From Luteimonas terrae (GTDB lineage Bacteria > Pseudomonadota > Gammaproteobacteria > Xanthomonadales > Xanthomonadaceae), in the NCBI RefSeq assembly GCF_004358165.1, contig NZ_SMTG01000009.1, positions 1 through 64,000 on the forward strand: DNA of 64,000 bases. The letters are read 5' to 3'. The position numbers were made by a program, and so were the translations under genes. Each line of letters starts with the position of its first letter. Position 1 is the first letter of the stretch. Under the pieces are notes generated by a model, which worked only from the letters and a program-made list of their open reading frames with translations, did no database searches and was not told where the DNA came from. Of this stretch, positions 16,677-25,702 are shown piece after piece.

Positions 16677-19496
16677 ATGGACGGCGCGCGCTGGCAGCGG
16701 CTGTCTCCGGCCCTCGACGCCCTGCTCGAACTGGACGCCGAAGCACGCGCCGCCGCACTCGCAGCCCATCGACGCGAGGACCCGGCACTCGCCGATGAAC
16801 TCGAAGCGCTGCTGGCGCTGGAGGCCGACCGCGACGATTTCCTCGCCGAGCCGATCGTGTCCACGCTCGGCGGCGTGCTGCCGGGCCACCATGTCGGCCC
16901 CTACGCACTGGAACGGCTGCTCGGCGAAGGCGGCATGGGCCAGGTCTGGCTGGCGCGCCGCGCGGACGGACTGTACGAGCGTCGGGTCGCACTGAAGCTG
17001 CTGCGTCCGGGGCTCGCCGACCCGGGCCTGCGCCTGCGCTTCACCCGCGAGCGCCAGATCCTCGCGCGGCTCGAACATCCGCACATCGCGCGCCTGCTCG
17101 ACGCGGGCATCAGCGCCGACCAGCAGCCCTATCTCGCGCTCGACTACATCGACGGCGAACCGGTCACCGACTGGTGCCGCCGACACCGGCCGGGCGTGTC
17201 CGAACGCGTGCGGCTGTTCCTGCAGGTCTGCGATGCGGTCAGCCACGCGCACACCAATCTGATCGTGCATCGCGATCTCAAGCCGTCGAACATCCTGGTC
17301 ACCACGCTCGACGACATCCGCCTGCTCGATTTCGGCATCGCCAAACTGCTCGATACCGCCGGCCACGCGCCCGAGCAGACCCGCACCGGCGTGCGCACCT
17401 TCACCCTGCACTACGCCGCGCCCGAGCAGATCCGCGGCGAGCCAGTGACCACGCTCACCGATGTCTATTCGCTGGGCGTGGTGCTGTACGAGCTGCTTGC
17501 AGGCCGCAAGCCCTACCAGCCGTCCCATCCCAGCGACGCGCAGTGGGAACAGGCGATTCTCGATACCGATCCACCGCGCCCGTCGCTGGCCCTGCAACGC
17601 GCGCAGGACGACGGGCTCGACCCCGTGCAGCGGCGGCGCATGGCGCGCGCGATTGCCGGCGACCTCGACACCATCGTGCTGCGCGCGCTCGCCAAGCTGC
17701 CGGCGCATCGCTATCCCTCGGTCGAAGCGCTGGCGCTTGACCTGCGCCGCTGGAGCGAGGGCAAGCCGATCCTCGCGCGGCCGCAGCATCTGGGGTATCG
17801 CGTCGCCAAGTATCTGCGGCGGCATCGCTGGGCCGTGTCCAGCGCGGCGGGTGTGGCGCTGACCCTGGTGGCGTCGATGGTCGCGGTGACGTGGCAGGCG
17901 AACCAGGCGATCGAGGAATCGGCACGCGCGCAGGCGATGCAGGACTTCGTGGTGAGCCTGTTCGAGCAGGCCGGCACCTCCGTCGGTGGCGCGCCGCTGG
18001 ACGTGCGGCAGCTGCTCGATGCCGGCGTGCAACGCGGCGATGCGGAACTGGCCTACCAGCCAGCCGCCCGCGCCGAACTCTACGGCGTGATCGCACGCCT
18101 GCGCCTGGGGCTGGGCGACTACGAGCCGGCGCTGGCCCTGCTCGAGCGCCAGTCGCTGATCCTGCGCGCGCTCGACAATCCACCGGCCAGCCTGCGTCTG
18201 CAGTCGGCCAGCGATCACGGACGCACGCTGCGGCTGCTCGGCCGGCAACACGACGCGATCGACTGGATGCAACCGCTGCAGCCCCTGGCGCTGCAGCGCG
18301 AACAGGTATTGCCGCGCCTGGCCGCCGAGCTGTACACGCAACTGGGCCGCGCGCGCCGCGACGTCGGCGAGCTCGAAGCGGCCGGCCTGCTGTTCAAGCG
18401 CGCGCTGGTGCTGCGACGCGACGGCCCGGTGCCCGACGAAGCCGGCACGGTCGAGAGCATGGCCGACCTTGCCTCGCTGCACAGCGCGGCCGGCCGGATC
18501 CCGCAGGCCCTCGCCGGCACGGATGCCGCGCTGCAACGCCTGCACGCACGCCTCGATGCGCGCCATCCGCTCGCGATCGAACTGCTTCGCACCCGGTGCG
18601 CGCTGCTCCGCGTCGAAGGTCGCACGCGGATCGCCGAGCAGAGCTGCCGTGACGCCCTGGCGCTCGCGCTCGAACTGCACGGCGCCCGGCATCCCATGAC
18701 GCTGGATGCGCGGCGCCAGCTCGCCGCGCTGCACGTCGACCAGGGCCGCTTCGCCGAAGCCGATGCCGAATTCCGAGACGCCCTGGGCTGGACCGTCGCG
18801 CGCCTCGGCCCGCGGCATCCCGACGTCGCGCGCATCCACAACAGCATGGGCATCGTGGCCTGGGAACGCGGCGACGAAACCGCGGCGCTGACGGAGCTCG
18901 CGCGCACGGTCGACATCTGGCGACAGACCAGCCCGTCGAGCATGCTCGCCGACGGCCTGTTCAACTACGCGATGGTGCTGCACGCCACAGGCCGCGATGC
19001 CGAGGCGCGGCCGTTGCTGGAAGAGGCGCTGGCCCTGCGCCGCACGCGCTACGGACCTCGACACGGGCTGATCGGCGACACGCTGCGCATGCTCGGCGAA
19101 GTGGAGCACGCGCTGGCCCCCGGCAGCGGGACTGCGCATCTGCAGCAGGCCGCACAACTGACGCGCGACGCCTACGGCCCGGACCATCCCAACGCCCTGC
19201 GCGCCGCGCTGTCGCGCGATCGCATCGGCGCCGACGGCGGCGATGCGCAGGCGCTGGTGGCACTCGATCGGCTGGCCCGCATCCCGCCCGACGACGGGGA
19301 GCTGCGCAAGATCGCCTGGCTGGCCCGTGCCCACGCCGCCGCGGCCCGCTGTGACGGCGCAGGCGCCACGCGTGCACGCGCCGAGCTGACGGCGCTGGCC
19401 GCGCAACTGCGCGAGGCCTTGCCCGAAGGCGGCGCGATCCGCCGCGAAGTCGATGCCGCGCAGCAGCGCTGCGGCGCGCTGCTGGCGCAACGCTAG
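16677..19496 (+). CDS. Membrane Ser/Thr protein kinase with TPR domain
   Basis: 939-aa Hanks-type kinase. The kinase domain spans about residues 65-345: glycine loop LGEGGMGQVWLA, VALKLL with the ATP lysine, HRDLKPSN catalytic loop, DFGIAKLL, and YAAPEQ. A single membrane helix follows (about 385-405), then a long TPR array (about 430-930) with repeated A...LxxA...Y/L units, expected in the periplasm. Paired with the ECF sigma gene 9 nt upstream, suggesting an envelope-sensing circuit. Signal and targets are not visible from sequence. Confidence 0.9.
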   Translation: MDGARWQRLSPALDALLELDAEARAAALAAHRREDPALADELEALLALEADRDDFLAEPIVSTLGGVLPGHHVGPYALERLLGEGGMGQVWLARRADGLYERRVALKLLRPGLADPGLRLRFTRERQILARLEHPHIARLLDAGISADQQPYLALDYIDGEPVTDWCRRHRPGVSERVRLFLQVCDAVSHAHTNLIVHRDLKPSNILVTTLDDIRLLDFGIAKLLDTAGHAPEQTRTGVRTFTLHYAAPEQIRGEPVTTLTDVYSLGVVLYELLAGRKPYQPSHPSDAQWEQAILDTDPPRPSLALQRAQDDGLDPVQRRRMARAIAGDLDTIVLRALAKLPAHRYPSVEALALDLRRWSEGKPILARPQHLGYRVAKYLRRHRWAVSSAAGVALTLVASMVAVTWQANQAIEESARAQAMQDFVVSLFEQAGTSVGGAPLDVRQLLDAGVQRGDAELAYQPAARAELYGVIARLRLGLGDYEPALALLERQSLILRALDNPPASLRLQSASDHGRTLRLLGRQHDAIDWMQPLQPLALQREQVLPRLAAELYTQLGRARRDVGELEAAGLLFKRALVLRRDGPVPDEAGTVESMADLASLHSAAGRIPQALAGTDAALQRLHARLDARHPLAIELLRTRCALLRVEGRTRIAEQSCRDALALALELHGARHPMTLDARRQLAALHVDQGRFAEADAEFRDALGWTVARLGPRHPDVARIHNSMGIVAWERGDETAALTELARTVDIWRQTSPSSMLADGLFNYAMVLHATGRDAEARPLLEEALALRRTRYGPRHGLIGDTLRMLGEVEHALAPGSGTAHLQQAAQLTRDAYGPDHPNALRAALSRDRIGADGGDAQALVALDRLARIPPDDGELRKIAWLARAHAAAARCDGAGATRARAELTALAAQLREALPEGGAIRREVDAAQQRCGALLAQR

Positions 19497-19509
19497 AACG
19501 TCCGGGCGA

Positions 19510-20133
19510 TCAACCCAGCGGCAGCGGCGGCTGCACCGGCTCGATGCGACCCTCGCCACGCGCGATGCGCTTGAACTCCGCGCGACTCACCGACACGTAG
19601 CGCTCGTTGCCGCCGATCTCGACCTGTGGCCCGTCCTGCACGGCGTAGCCGTTGTCGTCGACGCGCACGGTCATCGTCGCCTTCTTGCCGGTGTGGCAGA
19701 TCGTCTTGATCTCGCTGAGCTCGTCCGCCCACGCCAGCAGGTGCTGGCTGCCCTCGAACAGATCGCCACGGAAATCGGTGCGCAGCCCGTAGCAGAGCAC
19801 TGGAATGCGCAGCGCGTCGACGACTTCCGACAGCTGCCACACCTGCGCCCGCGACAGGAACTGCGCCTCGTCGACCAGCACGCAATGCAGGCCACCCTCG
19901 CCCTCGACCAGCCCGCGGATGCAGGCCAGCAGATCGTCGCTGCCGCCGAACGCGATCGCATCGGCCGACAAGCCGATGCGCGACGCGACGCGCCCCACCC
20001 CGGCCCGATGGTCGAGTCGCGGTGTCAGGATCGCCACCCGCATCCCGCGCTCGCGGTAGTTGTGCGCGCTCTGCAGCAGCGTCGTGGTCTTTCCGGCGTT
20101 CATCGCCGAGTAGTAGAAGTACAGCTTGGCCAT
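19510..20133 (-). CDS. tdk: Thymidine kinase (type II)
   Basis: 207-aa salvage enzyme, thymidine to dTMP. P-loop [13 protein letters not shown] at residues 8-20, VLVDEAQFL (catalytic Glu region), [12 protein letters not shown] and [11 protein letters not shown] are all present. The structural zinc site looks lost: where E. coli has ICFC and VCRKH, this protein reads ICHT and VSRAE, so at most one ligand cysteine remains. Start at 20133 is 6 nt after a TAGAAT box on the minus strand, implying a leaderless mRNA. Convergent with the kinase gene (13 nt). Confidence 0.93.
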   Translation of the reverse strand: MAKLYFYYSAMNAGKTTTLLQSAHNYRERGMRVAILTPRLDHRAGVGRVASRIGLSADAIAFGGSDDLLACIRGLVEGEGGLHCVLVDEAQFLSRAQVWQLSEVVDALRIPVLCYGLRTDFRGDLFEGSQHLLAWADELSEIKTICHTGKKATMTVRVDDNGYAVQDGPQVEIGGNERYVSVSRAEFKRIARGEGRIEPVQPPLPLG

Positions 20134-20139
20134 CGGGGA

Positions 20140-20145
20140 ATTCTA
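20140..20145 (-). promoter_or_regulatory. -10 box, leaderless tdk
   Basis: TAGAAT on the minus strand, 6 nt before the ATG at 20133. No Shine-Dalgarno-like run lies between. Confidence 0.5.
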
Positions 20146-20204
20146 GCGCCGGGCCGGCGGGTCCCGGCCGGTACAATGGCGGTCGCTGAACGCCGCTTCC
20201 GACG

Positions 20205-22181
20205 ATGCACGGTCTCAACCCCCAACAAGCTGCCGCCCTGGGCCATATCGAAGGCCCGCTGCTGGTGCTCGCCGGTGCGGGCAGCGGCAAGACGCGCGTG
20301 ATCGTCGAGAAGATCGCGCACCTGATCCAGTCGGGGCGCTATCCGGCCAAGCGGATCGCGGCGATCACCTTCACCAACAAGTCGGCCAAGGAAATGCGCG
20401 AGCGCATTGCCAAGCGACTGCGTGGCGATGCGGCGGACGGGCTGACGATCTGCACCTTCCATGCGCTCGGTCTGAAGATGCTGCAGATCGATCACGCCAA
20501 GCTCGGGCTGCGGCGCGGCTTCTCGATCTTCGATGCCGATGATGCGGCCTCCCAGATCAAGGATCTGCTGCCGGGCGTCAAGCCGGACATGATCCAGCTG
20601 CTGCAGGGACTGGTGTCGAAAGCGAAGAACGCCGGTCTGTCGCCGGCGCAGGCGCACGACGTCGCGATCAGCGCGCGCGAGTTCGAGGCCGCCGCGTTGT
20701 ACGCGCGCTACCAGGAACGCCTGACTGCGTTCAACGCGGTCGATTTCGACGATCTGATCCGCCTGCCGGTGCAGCTGCTCGAATCCGACGAGGACGCCCG
20801 CAACGCCTGGCGCGAACGCATCGGCTATCTGCTGGTCGACGAGTGCCAGGACACCAACGATGCGCAGTACCGCCTGCTCAAGGCGATCGCCGGCCCGAAG
20901 GGCAACTTCACCTGCGTGGGCGACGACGACCAGAGCATCTACGCCTGGCGTGGTGCGAACCCCGAGAACCTGACCGCGCTCGGGACCGACTACCCCACCC
21001 TGCGCATCGTCAAGCTGGAGCAGAACTACCGCTGCAGCAACCGCGTGCTGCGTGCGGCCAATGCGCTGATCGCCAACAATCCGCACGAGCATCCCAAGAC
21101 GTTGTGGAGCGCGCAGGCCGATGGTGAGCGCATCCGCATCTGGGAATGCCGCGACAGCGGTCACGAGGCGGAAAAGGTCGCCGGGGAGATCCAGTTCCTG
21201 CAGTCCTCGCGCAATGTGGAATGGAGCGAGTTCTGCATCCTGTTCCGCAGCAACCATCTGTCGCGCCCGCTGGAAAAGGCGCTGCAACTGCTGCGCGTGC
21301 CGTATCACCTGAGTGGCGGCACCGCGTTTCTCGACCGCGGCGAGGTCAAGGACGCGATGTCCTGGCTGCGCGTGCTGGCCAATCCCGAGGACGACTCGGC
21401 GTTCCTGCGCGCGGTGCAGTCACCGGCGCGCGGCGTCGGCCAGACTTCGCTGGCGCGCCTGTCGGAACTGGCACGCGAAGCCGAAGTGCCGATGTCGCAG
21501 GCGATCGAATCGATGGGCCTGCTCAAGCAGCTGCCGCCGCGCGCGGCGAATGCGCTGAGCGAGTTCGGCGACATCGTGCACGGCCTGCGCAACGACGCGC
21601 GGCAGATGGCGCCGGGTGAGCTGGTGCGCACCCTCAACGAGCGATCGGGGCTGATCGCGATGCTCAAGTCGCAGTGCAAGAGCGAGGAGCTGTTCCGCAT
21701 CCGCTGCGGCAACCTCAACGAACTGGCCGACTGGTTCGAAGGTGCACGCGGCACGGCGCCCGGCGAACTGGCGTCGCAGCTCGCATTGCTGAGCCACGCC
21801 GACAAGAGCGAGCCGGGCAATCAGGTGCGGCTGATGAGCATGCACGCGGCCAAGGGGTTGGAGTTCCGCTACGTCTTCATCATCGGCATGGACGACAGCA
21901 CGCTGCCGCACGAGTCGAGCATCGACGAGGGGCGCATCGACGAGGAGCGGCGGCTGCTCTACGTGGGGATCACCCGCGCGAAGGAGCAGCTGTGGCTCAG
22001 CCATCCGCGCGAGACCCAGCGCTGGGGGCAGAAGCTGCGCCTGACGCCGAGCCGGTTCTTCGACGAACTGCCGGCGGCGGAGATCCAGCGCGACGGCGCC
22101 GACCCCGTCGCCGACGCGGCGCGCAAGCGCGAGCGTGCCGATCACGGGTTCGCGGCGATCAGGGCCCTGCTGGACAGCTGA
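20205..22181 (+). CDS. rep: ATP-dependent DNA helicase Rep
   Basis: 658-aa superfamily 1A 3'-5' helicase that helps replication forks past bound proteins. Motifs in order: LNPQQAAAL (Q motif), AGAGSGKTRV (Walker A, about residue 25), TFTNKSAKEMRERI (Ia), LVDECQDTN (Walker B), GDDDQSIYAWRGA (III), QNYRCS (IV), LMSMHAAKGLEF (V) and YVGITRAKEQL (VI). Length and order match Rep and not UvrD. A TACAAT -10 lies at 20172-20177. Confidence 0.95.
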   Translation: MHGLNPQQAAALGHIEGPLLVLAGAGSGKTRVIVEKIAHLIQSGRYPAKRIAAITFTNKSAKEMRERIAKRLRGDAADGLTICTFHALGLKMLQIDHAKLGLRRGFSIFDADDAASQIKDLLPGVKPDMIQLLQGLVSKAKNAGLSPAQAHDVAISAREFEAAALYARYQERLTAFNAVDFDDLIRLPVQLLESDEDARNAWRERIGYLLVDECQDTNDAQYRLLKAIAGPKGNFTCVGDDDQSIYAWRGANPENLTALGTDYPTLRIVKLEQNYRCSNRVLRAANALIANNPHEHPKTLWSAQADGERIRIWECRDSGHEAEKVAGEIQFLQSSRNVEWSEFCILFRSNHLSRPLEKALQLLRVPYHLSGGTAFLDRGEVKDAMSWLRVLANPEDDSAFLRAVQSPARGVGQTSLARLSELAREAEVPMSQAIESMGLLKQLPPRAANALSEFGDIVHGLRNDARQMAPGELVRTLNERSGLIAMLKSQCKSEELFRIRCGNLNELADWFEGARGTAPGELASQLALLSHADKSEPGNQVRLMSMHAAKGLEFRYVFIIGMDDSTLPHESSIDEGRIDEERRLLYVGITRAKEQLWLSHPRETQRWGQKLRLTPSRFFDELPAAEIQRDGADPVADAARKRERADHGFAAIRALLDS

Positions 22182-22221
22182 GCCATCGCGCGTGGGGTAC
22201 GTGCGCGCCCCGCACGTCGGC

Positions 22222-22869
22222 TCAGCCCGGTAGACGGGCCGCCAGTGCGTCCAGCGCCTCGCGCAACGCGGCCACTTCGGCCTCCAGCGCTTCGACGCGC
22301 GCGACCCACGCGGCGTCGCCCGCCGACTCGCGCCCGCCGGCCGCAGACGCGGCGATCGCGTCGACGTCCACCGGCCCGCACAGCAGATGCGCGTACCGGT
22401 CTTCGCGACGGCCCGCCGACGGGGGAATCCGCACGACCAGCGCCTTGCCCGCCAGACGCTCCAGGTGGTGACGCGCGTCCTCGGCATCGGCGAACGCGTG
22501 CAGGCGCTCGCTGCGCGTCACCAGCTCGCCGACCGTCTGCGCGCCGCGCAGCATCAGCAACGCCAGCAGCACGACCTGCGGCTGGGGCACGTCGAGTGCG
22601 GTGCCGAGCAGGTGCTCGTGGCGCTCGGCACGCGAGGAGAACGACTGCCGCGCGAAGCGATGCGTCTCCAGCTGGCGCAGCGCATGCTGCACATCGCCGA
22701 ACGAGACCGACATCACCGGCTCGCGCGCGGTCTTCTGGTTGGCGGCCGATTGCGCGGCATTGACGGTCAGCGGGTAGACGTCGGGCGTGGTGGCCTGCTT
22801 CTCGACCAGGCAGCCCAGCACGCGCGCTTCGACCGGTGTGAGCCGCGGCCAGCGGTTCGGATCGTCCAT
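22222..22869 (-). CDS. YceH/DUF480 family protein
   Basis: 215-aa protein of the UPF0502 (YceH, DUF480) family: two winged-helix-like halves, with the family start LTPVEARVLGCLVEKQATTPD followed by YPLTVNAAQSAANQKTAREPV. The C-terminal 40 residues form a probable coiled coil (VEALEAEVAALREALDAL). Function unknown. Convergent with rep, 40 nt between stops. Confidence 0.9.
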   Translation of the reverse strand: MDDPNRWPRLTPVEARVLGCLVEKQATTPDVYPLTVNAAQSAANQKTAREPVMSVSFGDVQHALRQLETHRFARQSFSSRAERHEHLLGTALDVPQPQVVLLALLMLRGAQTVGELVTRSERLHAFADAEDARHHLERLAGKALVVRIPPSAGRREDRYAHLLCGPVDVDAIAASAAGGRESAGDAAWVARVEALEAEVAALREALDALAARLPG

Positions 22870-22989
22870 CGTGCTGTGCTCCGGTCTCGAAAACGGGGCG
22901 ACAGGATGCCGCCCGCACGCCCGCCTGTCATGTCCGGCGCGGAACGGCCCGTTAAACTCGCGTGTTCACACGTTGACCCCGGACCCGAC

Positions 22990-23910
22990 ATGCGACTGAC
23001 CGCACCTGCCCTGTCCCTGCTCGCGAGCGCCCTGCTGCTCGCGGCCTGCAAGCCCACGACGCCGCCCGAAGCCCCTGCCAGCGCCGAGGCTCCGGCTGCG
23101 CCGGCCGCATCGCAGACGCCCGCCGCATCCGACCCCAGCGACAACCTCAACGCGGTGCTGTGGATCCAGCGTTCGGAGGAATACAAGGCCAACAGCCTGT
23201 CGCTCTTCCGCGCTGCGGCCGACCATCTCGACGCCGCCCTCGCCGAGAAGAACTGGGACGCACTGGTCCCCGAGGAGCGCGAACTGATCGGCGACGCCAC
23301 GGCGCTGCCGCCGGCGGTGATCATGGATATCGACGAGACCGTGCTCGACAACTCGCCCTACCAGGCGCGGCTGGTGCAGAACGGCTTGGCCTACGACGAA
23401 GTCACCTGGGCGCAGTGGGTGGCCGAGAAGAAGGCCAAGCCGGTGCCGGGCGTGCTCGAGTTCGCGAAAGCTGCCGAGGCCAAGGGCGTCACGATCATCT
23501 ACCTCTCCAACCGCGCGCAACACCTGCAGGACGCGACCATCGAGAACCTGCGCGCCGAAGGCCTGCCGGTGAAGGACGAAAGCGTGTTCCTGGGCTTGGG
23601 CACGTTCGTGGAGAACTGCGAACAGCACGGCACCGAGAAGACCTGCCGCCGGCGTCTGGCCGGCCGCGATTACCGCGTCCTGATGCAGTTCGGCGACCAG
23701 CTGGGCGACTTCGTCGACATCGTCGCCAATACCCCCGACGCCCGTGGCGCACTGCTCGAACAGTACGGCGACTGGTTCGGCGAGCGCTGGTGGATGCTCG
23801 CCAACCCCAGCTATGGCGGCTGGGAACCGGCCCAGTTCAACAACGACTGGGCCCAGCCCGAAGACGCACGCCGCGCAGCGAAACGTCAGGCGCTCCACCT
23901 CGCTGATTAA
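22990..23910 (+). CDS. Class B/P4-type acid phosphatase lipoprotein
   Basis: 306-aa HAD-superfamily phosphatase of the acid phosphatase B / lipoprotein e(P4) group. The signal ends in the lipobox LAAC (residues 16-19), then an Ala/Pro-rich linker to about residue 50. DIDETVLDN (DxDxT motif) begins near residue 113, YLSNR follows, and an acidic motif FGDQLGDF lies near 238. Likely an envelope-bound nucleotidase or broad phosphatase. It is the last core-genome gene before the secretion island. A strong terminator lies 107 nt after its stop. Confidence 0.9.
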   Translation: MRLTAPALSLLASALLLAACKPTTPPEAPASAEAPAAPAASQTPAASDPSDNLNAVLWIQRSEEYKANSLSLFRAAADHLDAALAEKNWDALVPEERELIGDATALPPAVIMDIDETVLDNSPYQARLVQNGLAYDEVTWAQWVAEKKAKPVPGVLEFAKAAEAKGVTIIYLSNRAQHLQDATIENLRAEGLPVKDESVFLGLGTFVENCEQHGTEKTCRRRLAGRDYRVLMQFGDQLGDFVDIVANTPDARGALLEQYGDWFGERWWMLANPSYGGWEPAQFNNDWAQPEDARRAAKRQALHLAD

Positions 23911-23920
23911 TGATATCAAT

Positions 23921-23945
23921 CACTTGAATCACATTATTTCAAGTG
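23921..23945. repeat. AT-rich inverted repeat
   Basis: CACTTGAA and TTCAAGTG, perfect 8-bp arms with a 9-nt loop, 10 nt after the phosphatase stop. Much richer in A+T than its surroundings. It could be an operator, a weak hairpin, or the edge of the inserted island. Confidence 0.4.
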
Positions 23946-24016
23946 TTGCATCAGGTGTGCGCCCGGGTTAGCCTGCGCCGGCCACACCACTGTCCTCCGG
24001 CTTCGCCGGTTTGAAG

Positions 24017-24042
24017 GGAGACCCCAGGGTCTCCTTTTTTTT
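24017..24042 (+). terminator. Rho-independent terminator
   Basis: Stem GGAGACC/GGTCTCC with loop CCAG, followed at once by eight T. It should end transcripts from the acid phosphatase gene and insulate the island from read-through. Confidence 0.85.
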
Positions 24043-24045
24043 GGG

Positions 24046-24061
24046 TGCGACCTGGGTCGCA
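24046..24061. promoter_or_regulatory. 16-bp dyad next to the CTAGG site
   Basis: TGCGACCTGGGTCGCA: perfect 7-bp arms around TG, 12 nt before the CTAGGG dyad at 24074. Possibly a second operator of the gene at 24186. Not seen elsewhere in the island. Confidence 0.35.
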
Positions 24062-24073
24062 GAACCGCGCAAT

Positions 24074-24089
24074 CTAGGGTCGACCCTAG
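24074..24089. promoter_or_regulatory. CTAGG dyad, site 1
   Basis: CTAGGGTCGACCCTAG, a perfect 16-bp palindrome 96 nt upstream of the GTG at 24186. A TACCCT hexamer starts 24 nt after it. One of six related sites, all in intergenic regions of the secretion island. Confidence 0.7.
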
Positions 24090-24185
24090 GGTGTGCGGTC
24101 GCGGCACGACGCCTACCCTCGACGAGCCGTCATCGAAGCGGATCGTCCGCCATCCCGACTGCCATCCAGCCCCCGGAGGCAAACG

Positions 24186-25634
24186 GTGTCATTCCCCGAT
24201 CCACTTGGACTGTTCTCGTCCTCGTCCAGCCGCCTGAGCCTGCCGTCCCCCGGACAGCTGCTGCAGTCGCTGCGGTCGGGTTTCGGCCAGACGATGCAGG
24301 CCATGCCGTCGCAGCAGGCGCAGTCCATGTTCCCCAACGCCAATCTCGGCGCCGGAAATGCAGGGAACGCGGGGAATCATGGCCACGCGGGCCACGCCGG
24401 GCACCCCGGCAACGCGGGCGCTGGCGGCGGGCCACCTGCGCTGCCGCTGCCGGGCGGCGGCTCGATCGCACCGCCGCCGCTGCCCCTGGGGCCCAACAGC
24501 GCTGCGCCCGGCGCCGGCATGCAGGGCAACGGGGGCGTTTTCGGCGCGGCCAACAATCTGCTCGGCGCGGTCGGCAACACCGTGTCTTCGCTGTTGAACC
24601 CGCGCGCGGCCGTCCCGGTCAACGTTCCGAATCCGCCGTCCCCGACAACGGGTGGACCCCCGACGGCCCCGACGACCTCGCTTCCCCCATCGACCGGGGT
24701 CGCGTCCAACGTTCTCGCCACGGCGAACAACGTCGTCAGGACCGTCCTGCCGGGCGCGGTCACGCCGCAGGCGGGCACGCAGGCACCACTCGCTGCCGGC
24801 CTGCAGGCGCCGCAATCCGCGCCGCTGCAGCAGGCGGCGGTCGCGCAGCCGACGATGGCCAGCACACCCAGCCAGACCTCGCCCGCGCAGCAGGCGCCGG
24901 CGACGGCGCCGCAGTCCCAGGCGTTGCCGCAGCAGGCCGGACAGGCCGCGCTGCCGCAACAGGCGGCGCCGGCACTCGCGCAACGCGCCGACGCTGCGTT
25001 CGCGCCGACGGGCAATCCCGCGGCCGACCGCGCCGTGCCCGCCCAGCAGGCGCCATTGCCGAGCCAGCCAGCGCTCAACACCGCGCCCGTCGCCGCCACG
25101 CTGCTCGCCGCGGTGCCGATGGCGACCACGGTCGCCCCGGCGCCCGTCGCGCAACAGATCGCCGGCAACCCGCAGGCACAGGCCCCCGGCGGGCCAGTGA
25201 CCGGCACTGCCGCGCTCGATGCCGGAGGCCCCGTCCGGGTGGAACTGACCGGCACGGGCACGTACACCGCCGACGGCCCCGGCCTGCGTCGCCGCGAGCG
25301 CATGAAGGTCGGCGCGCAGCAGATGGGGCAATGGATGCTGGCGATGGCGCAGGGGCGGCTGCATCTGGTCCGGCCGCACGACGACAGCCGTCACGAGGCC
25401 GAACGGGTGTTCCAGTGGCTCTTCTGGGTGCTGGCGATCGTGGCCTACGGCAGCCTCGGACTGGTACTGGTGGCCTTCCTGCTGAGCTTCGGCGAGTTGC
25501 CGGCGGCGCCGACGCTGCGTCGCTGGACCGGCGAGTTCGCATTCGCCGGTCTTCTGGCTGCGGGCGGCGCCTGGTGGCTGGGCCGACAGCTCACGCGCGC
25601 ACCGCGACCGCCGCCAGATCCGATCCGCCGCTGA
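24186..25634 (+). CDS. Pro/Gln/Ala-rich protein with two C-terminal membrane helices
   Basis: 482-aa protein of no family I recognise. A GGAGG box 6 nt before the GTG decides the start. The first 50 residues are rich in Ser and Gln, as in many type III signals. Residues 55-82 are NAG/HAG-type Gly repeats, and residues 90-370 are low-complexity Pro/Gln/Ala. Near residue 375 the chain becomes ordinary; two hydrophobic helices follow at about 410-436 and 450-467, then a short Arg/Pro tail. Its own promoter carries CTAGG site 1. A role as secreted translocator or membrane-inserting effector fits the two helices but is not proven. Confidence 0.7.
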   Translation: MSFPDPLGLFSSSSSRLSLPSPGQLLQSLRSGFGQTMQAMPSQQAQSMFPNANLGAGNAGNAGNHGHAGHAGHPGNAGAGGGPPALPLPGGGSIAPPPLPLGPNSAAPGAGMQGNGGVFGAANNLLGAVGNTVSSLLNPRAAVPVNVPNPPSPTTGGPPTAPTTSLPPSTGVASNVLATANNVVRTVLPGAVTPQAGTQAPLAAGLQAPQSAPLQQAAVAQPTMASTPSQTSPAQQAPATAPQSQALPQQAGQAALPQQAAPALAQRADAAFAPTGNPAADRAVPAQQAPLPSQPALNTAPVAATLLAAVPMATTVAPAPVAQQIAGNPQAQAPGGPVTGTAALDAGGPVRVELTGTGTYTADGPGLRRRERMKVGAQQMGQWMLAMAQGRLHLVRPHDDSRHEAERVFQWLFWVLAIVAYGSLGLVLVAFLLSFGELPAAPTLRRWTGEFAFAGLLAAGGAWWLGRQLTRAPRPPPDPIRR

Positions 25635-25652
25635 AGTTCCCGACCTGCAGAG

Positions 25653-25684
25653 ACGAGAAGGGCGCCCAGCGGCGCCCTCCTCGT
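25653..25684. terminator. Bidirectional terminator hairpin
   Basis: 14-bp stem (ACGAGAAGGGCGCC against GGCGCCCTCCTCGT, one mismatch) with loop CAGC, between two convergent genes. There is no T run, but the stem is very strong and the position fits. Confidence 0.7.
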
Positions 25685-25702
25685 GTCATACCCTGTACGC
25701 GA

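Noticed and set aside
15894..19559. Open frame of 1221 codons antisense to the ECF sigma and kinase genes
   Set aside because: Composition is Arg/Gln/Ala-rich with no motifs, and it mirrors a well-supported kinase. Long antisense frames are a side effect of the high GC at third positions here; the same applies to 1693-3801 and 48446-51475.
23911..24016. Attachment site or tRNA remnant at the left island border
   Set aside because: Only an AT-rich inverted repeat is visible; no direct repeat matching the right border (46760-46822), tRNA end or integrase was found.
24093..24185. Longer N-terminus for the 482-aa protein from GTG at 24093
   Set aside because: It would add an Arg-rich stretch overlapping the CTAGG promoter region, while the GTG at 24186 has a GGAGG box at ideal distance.
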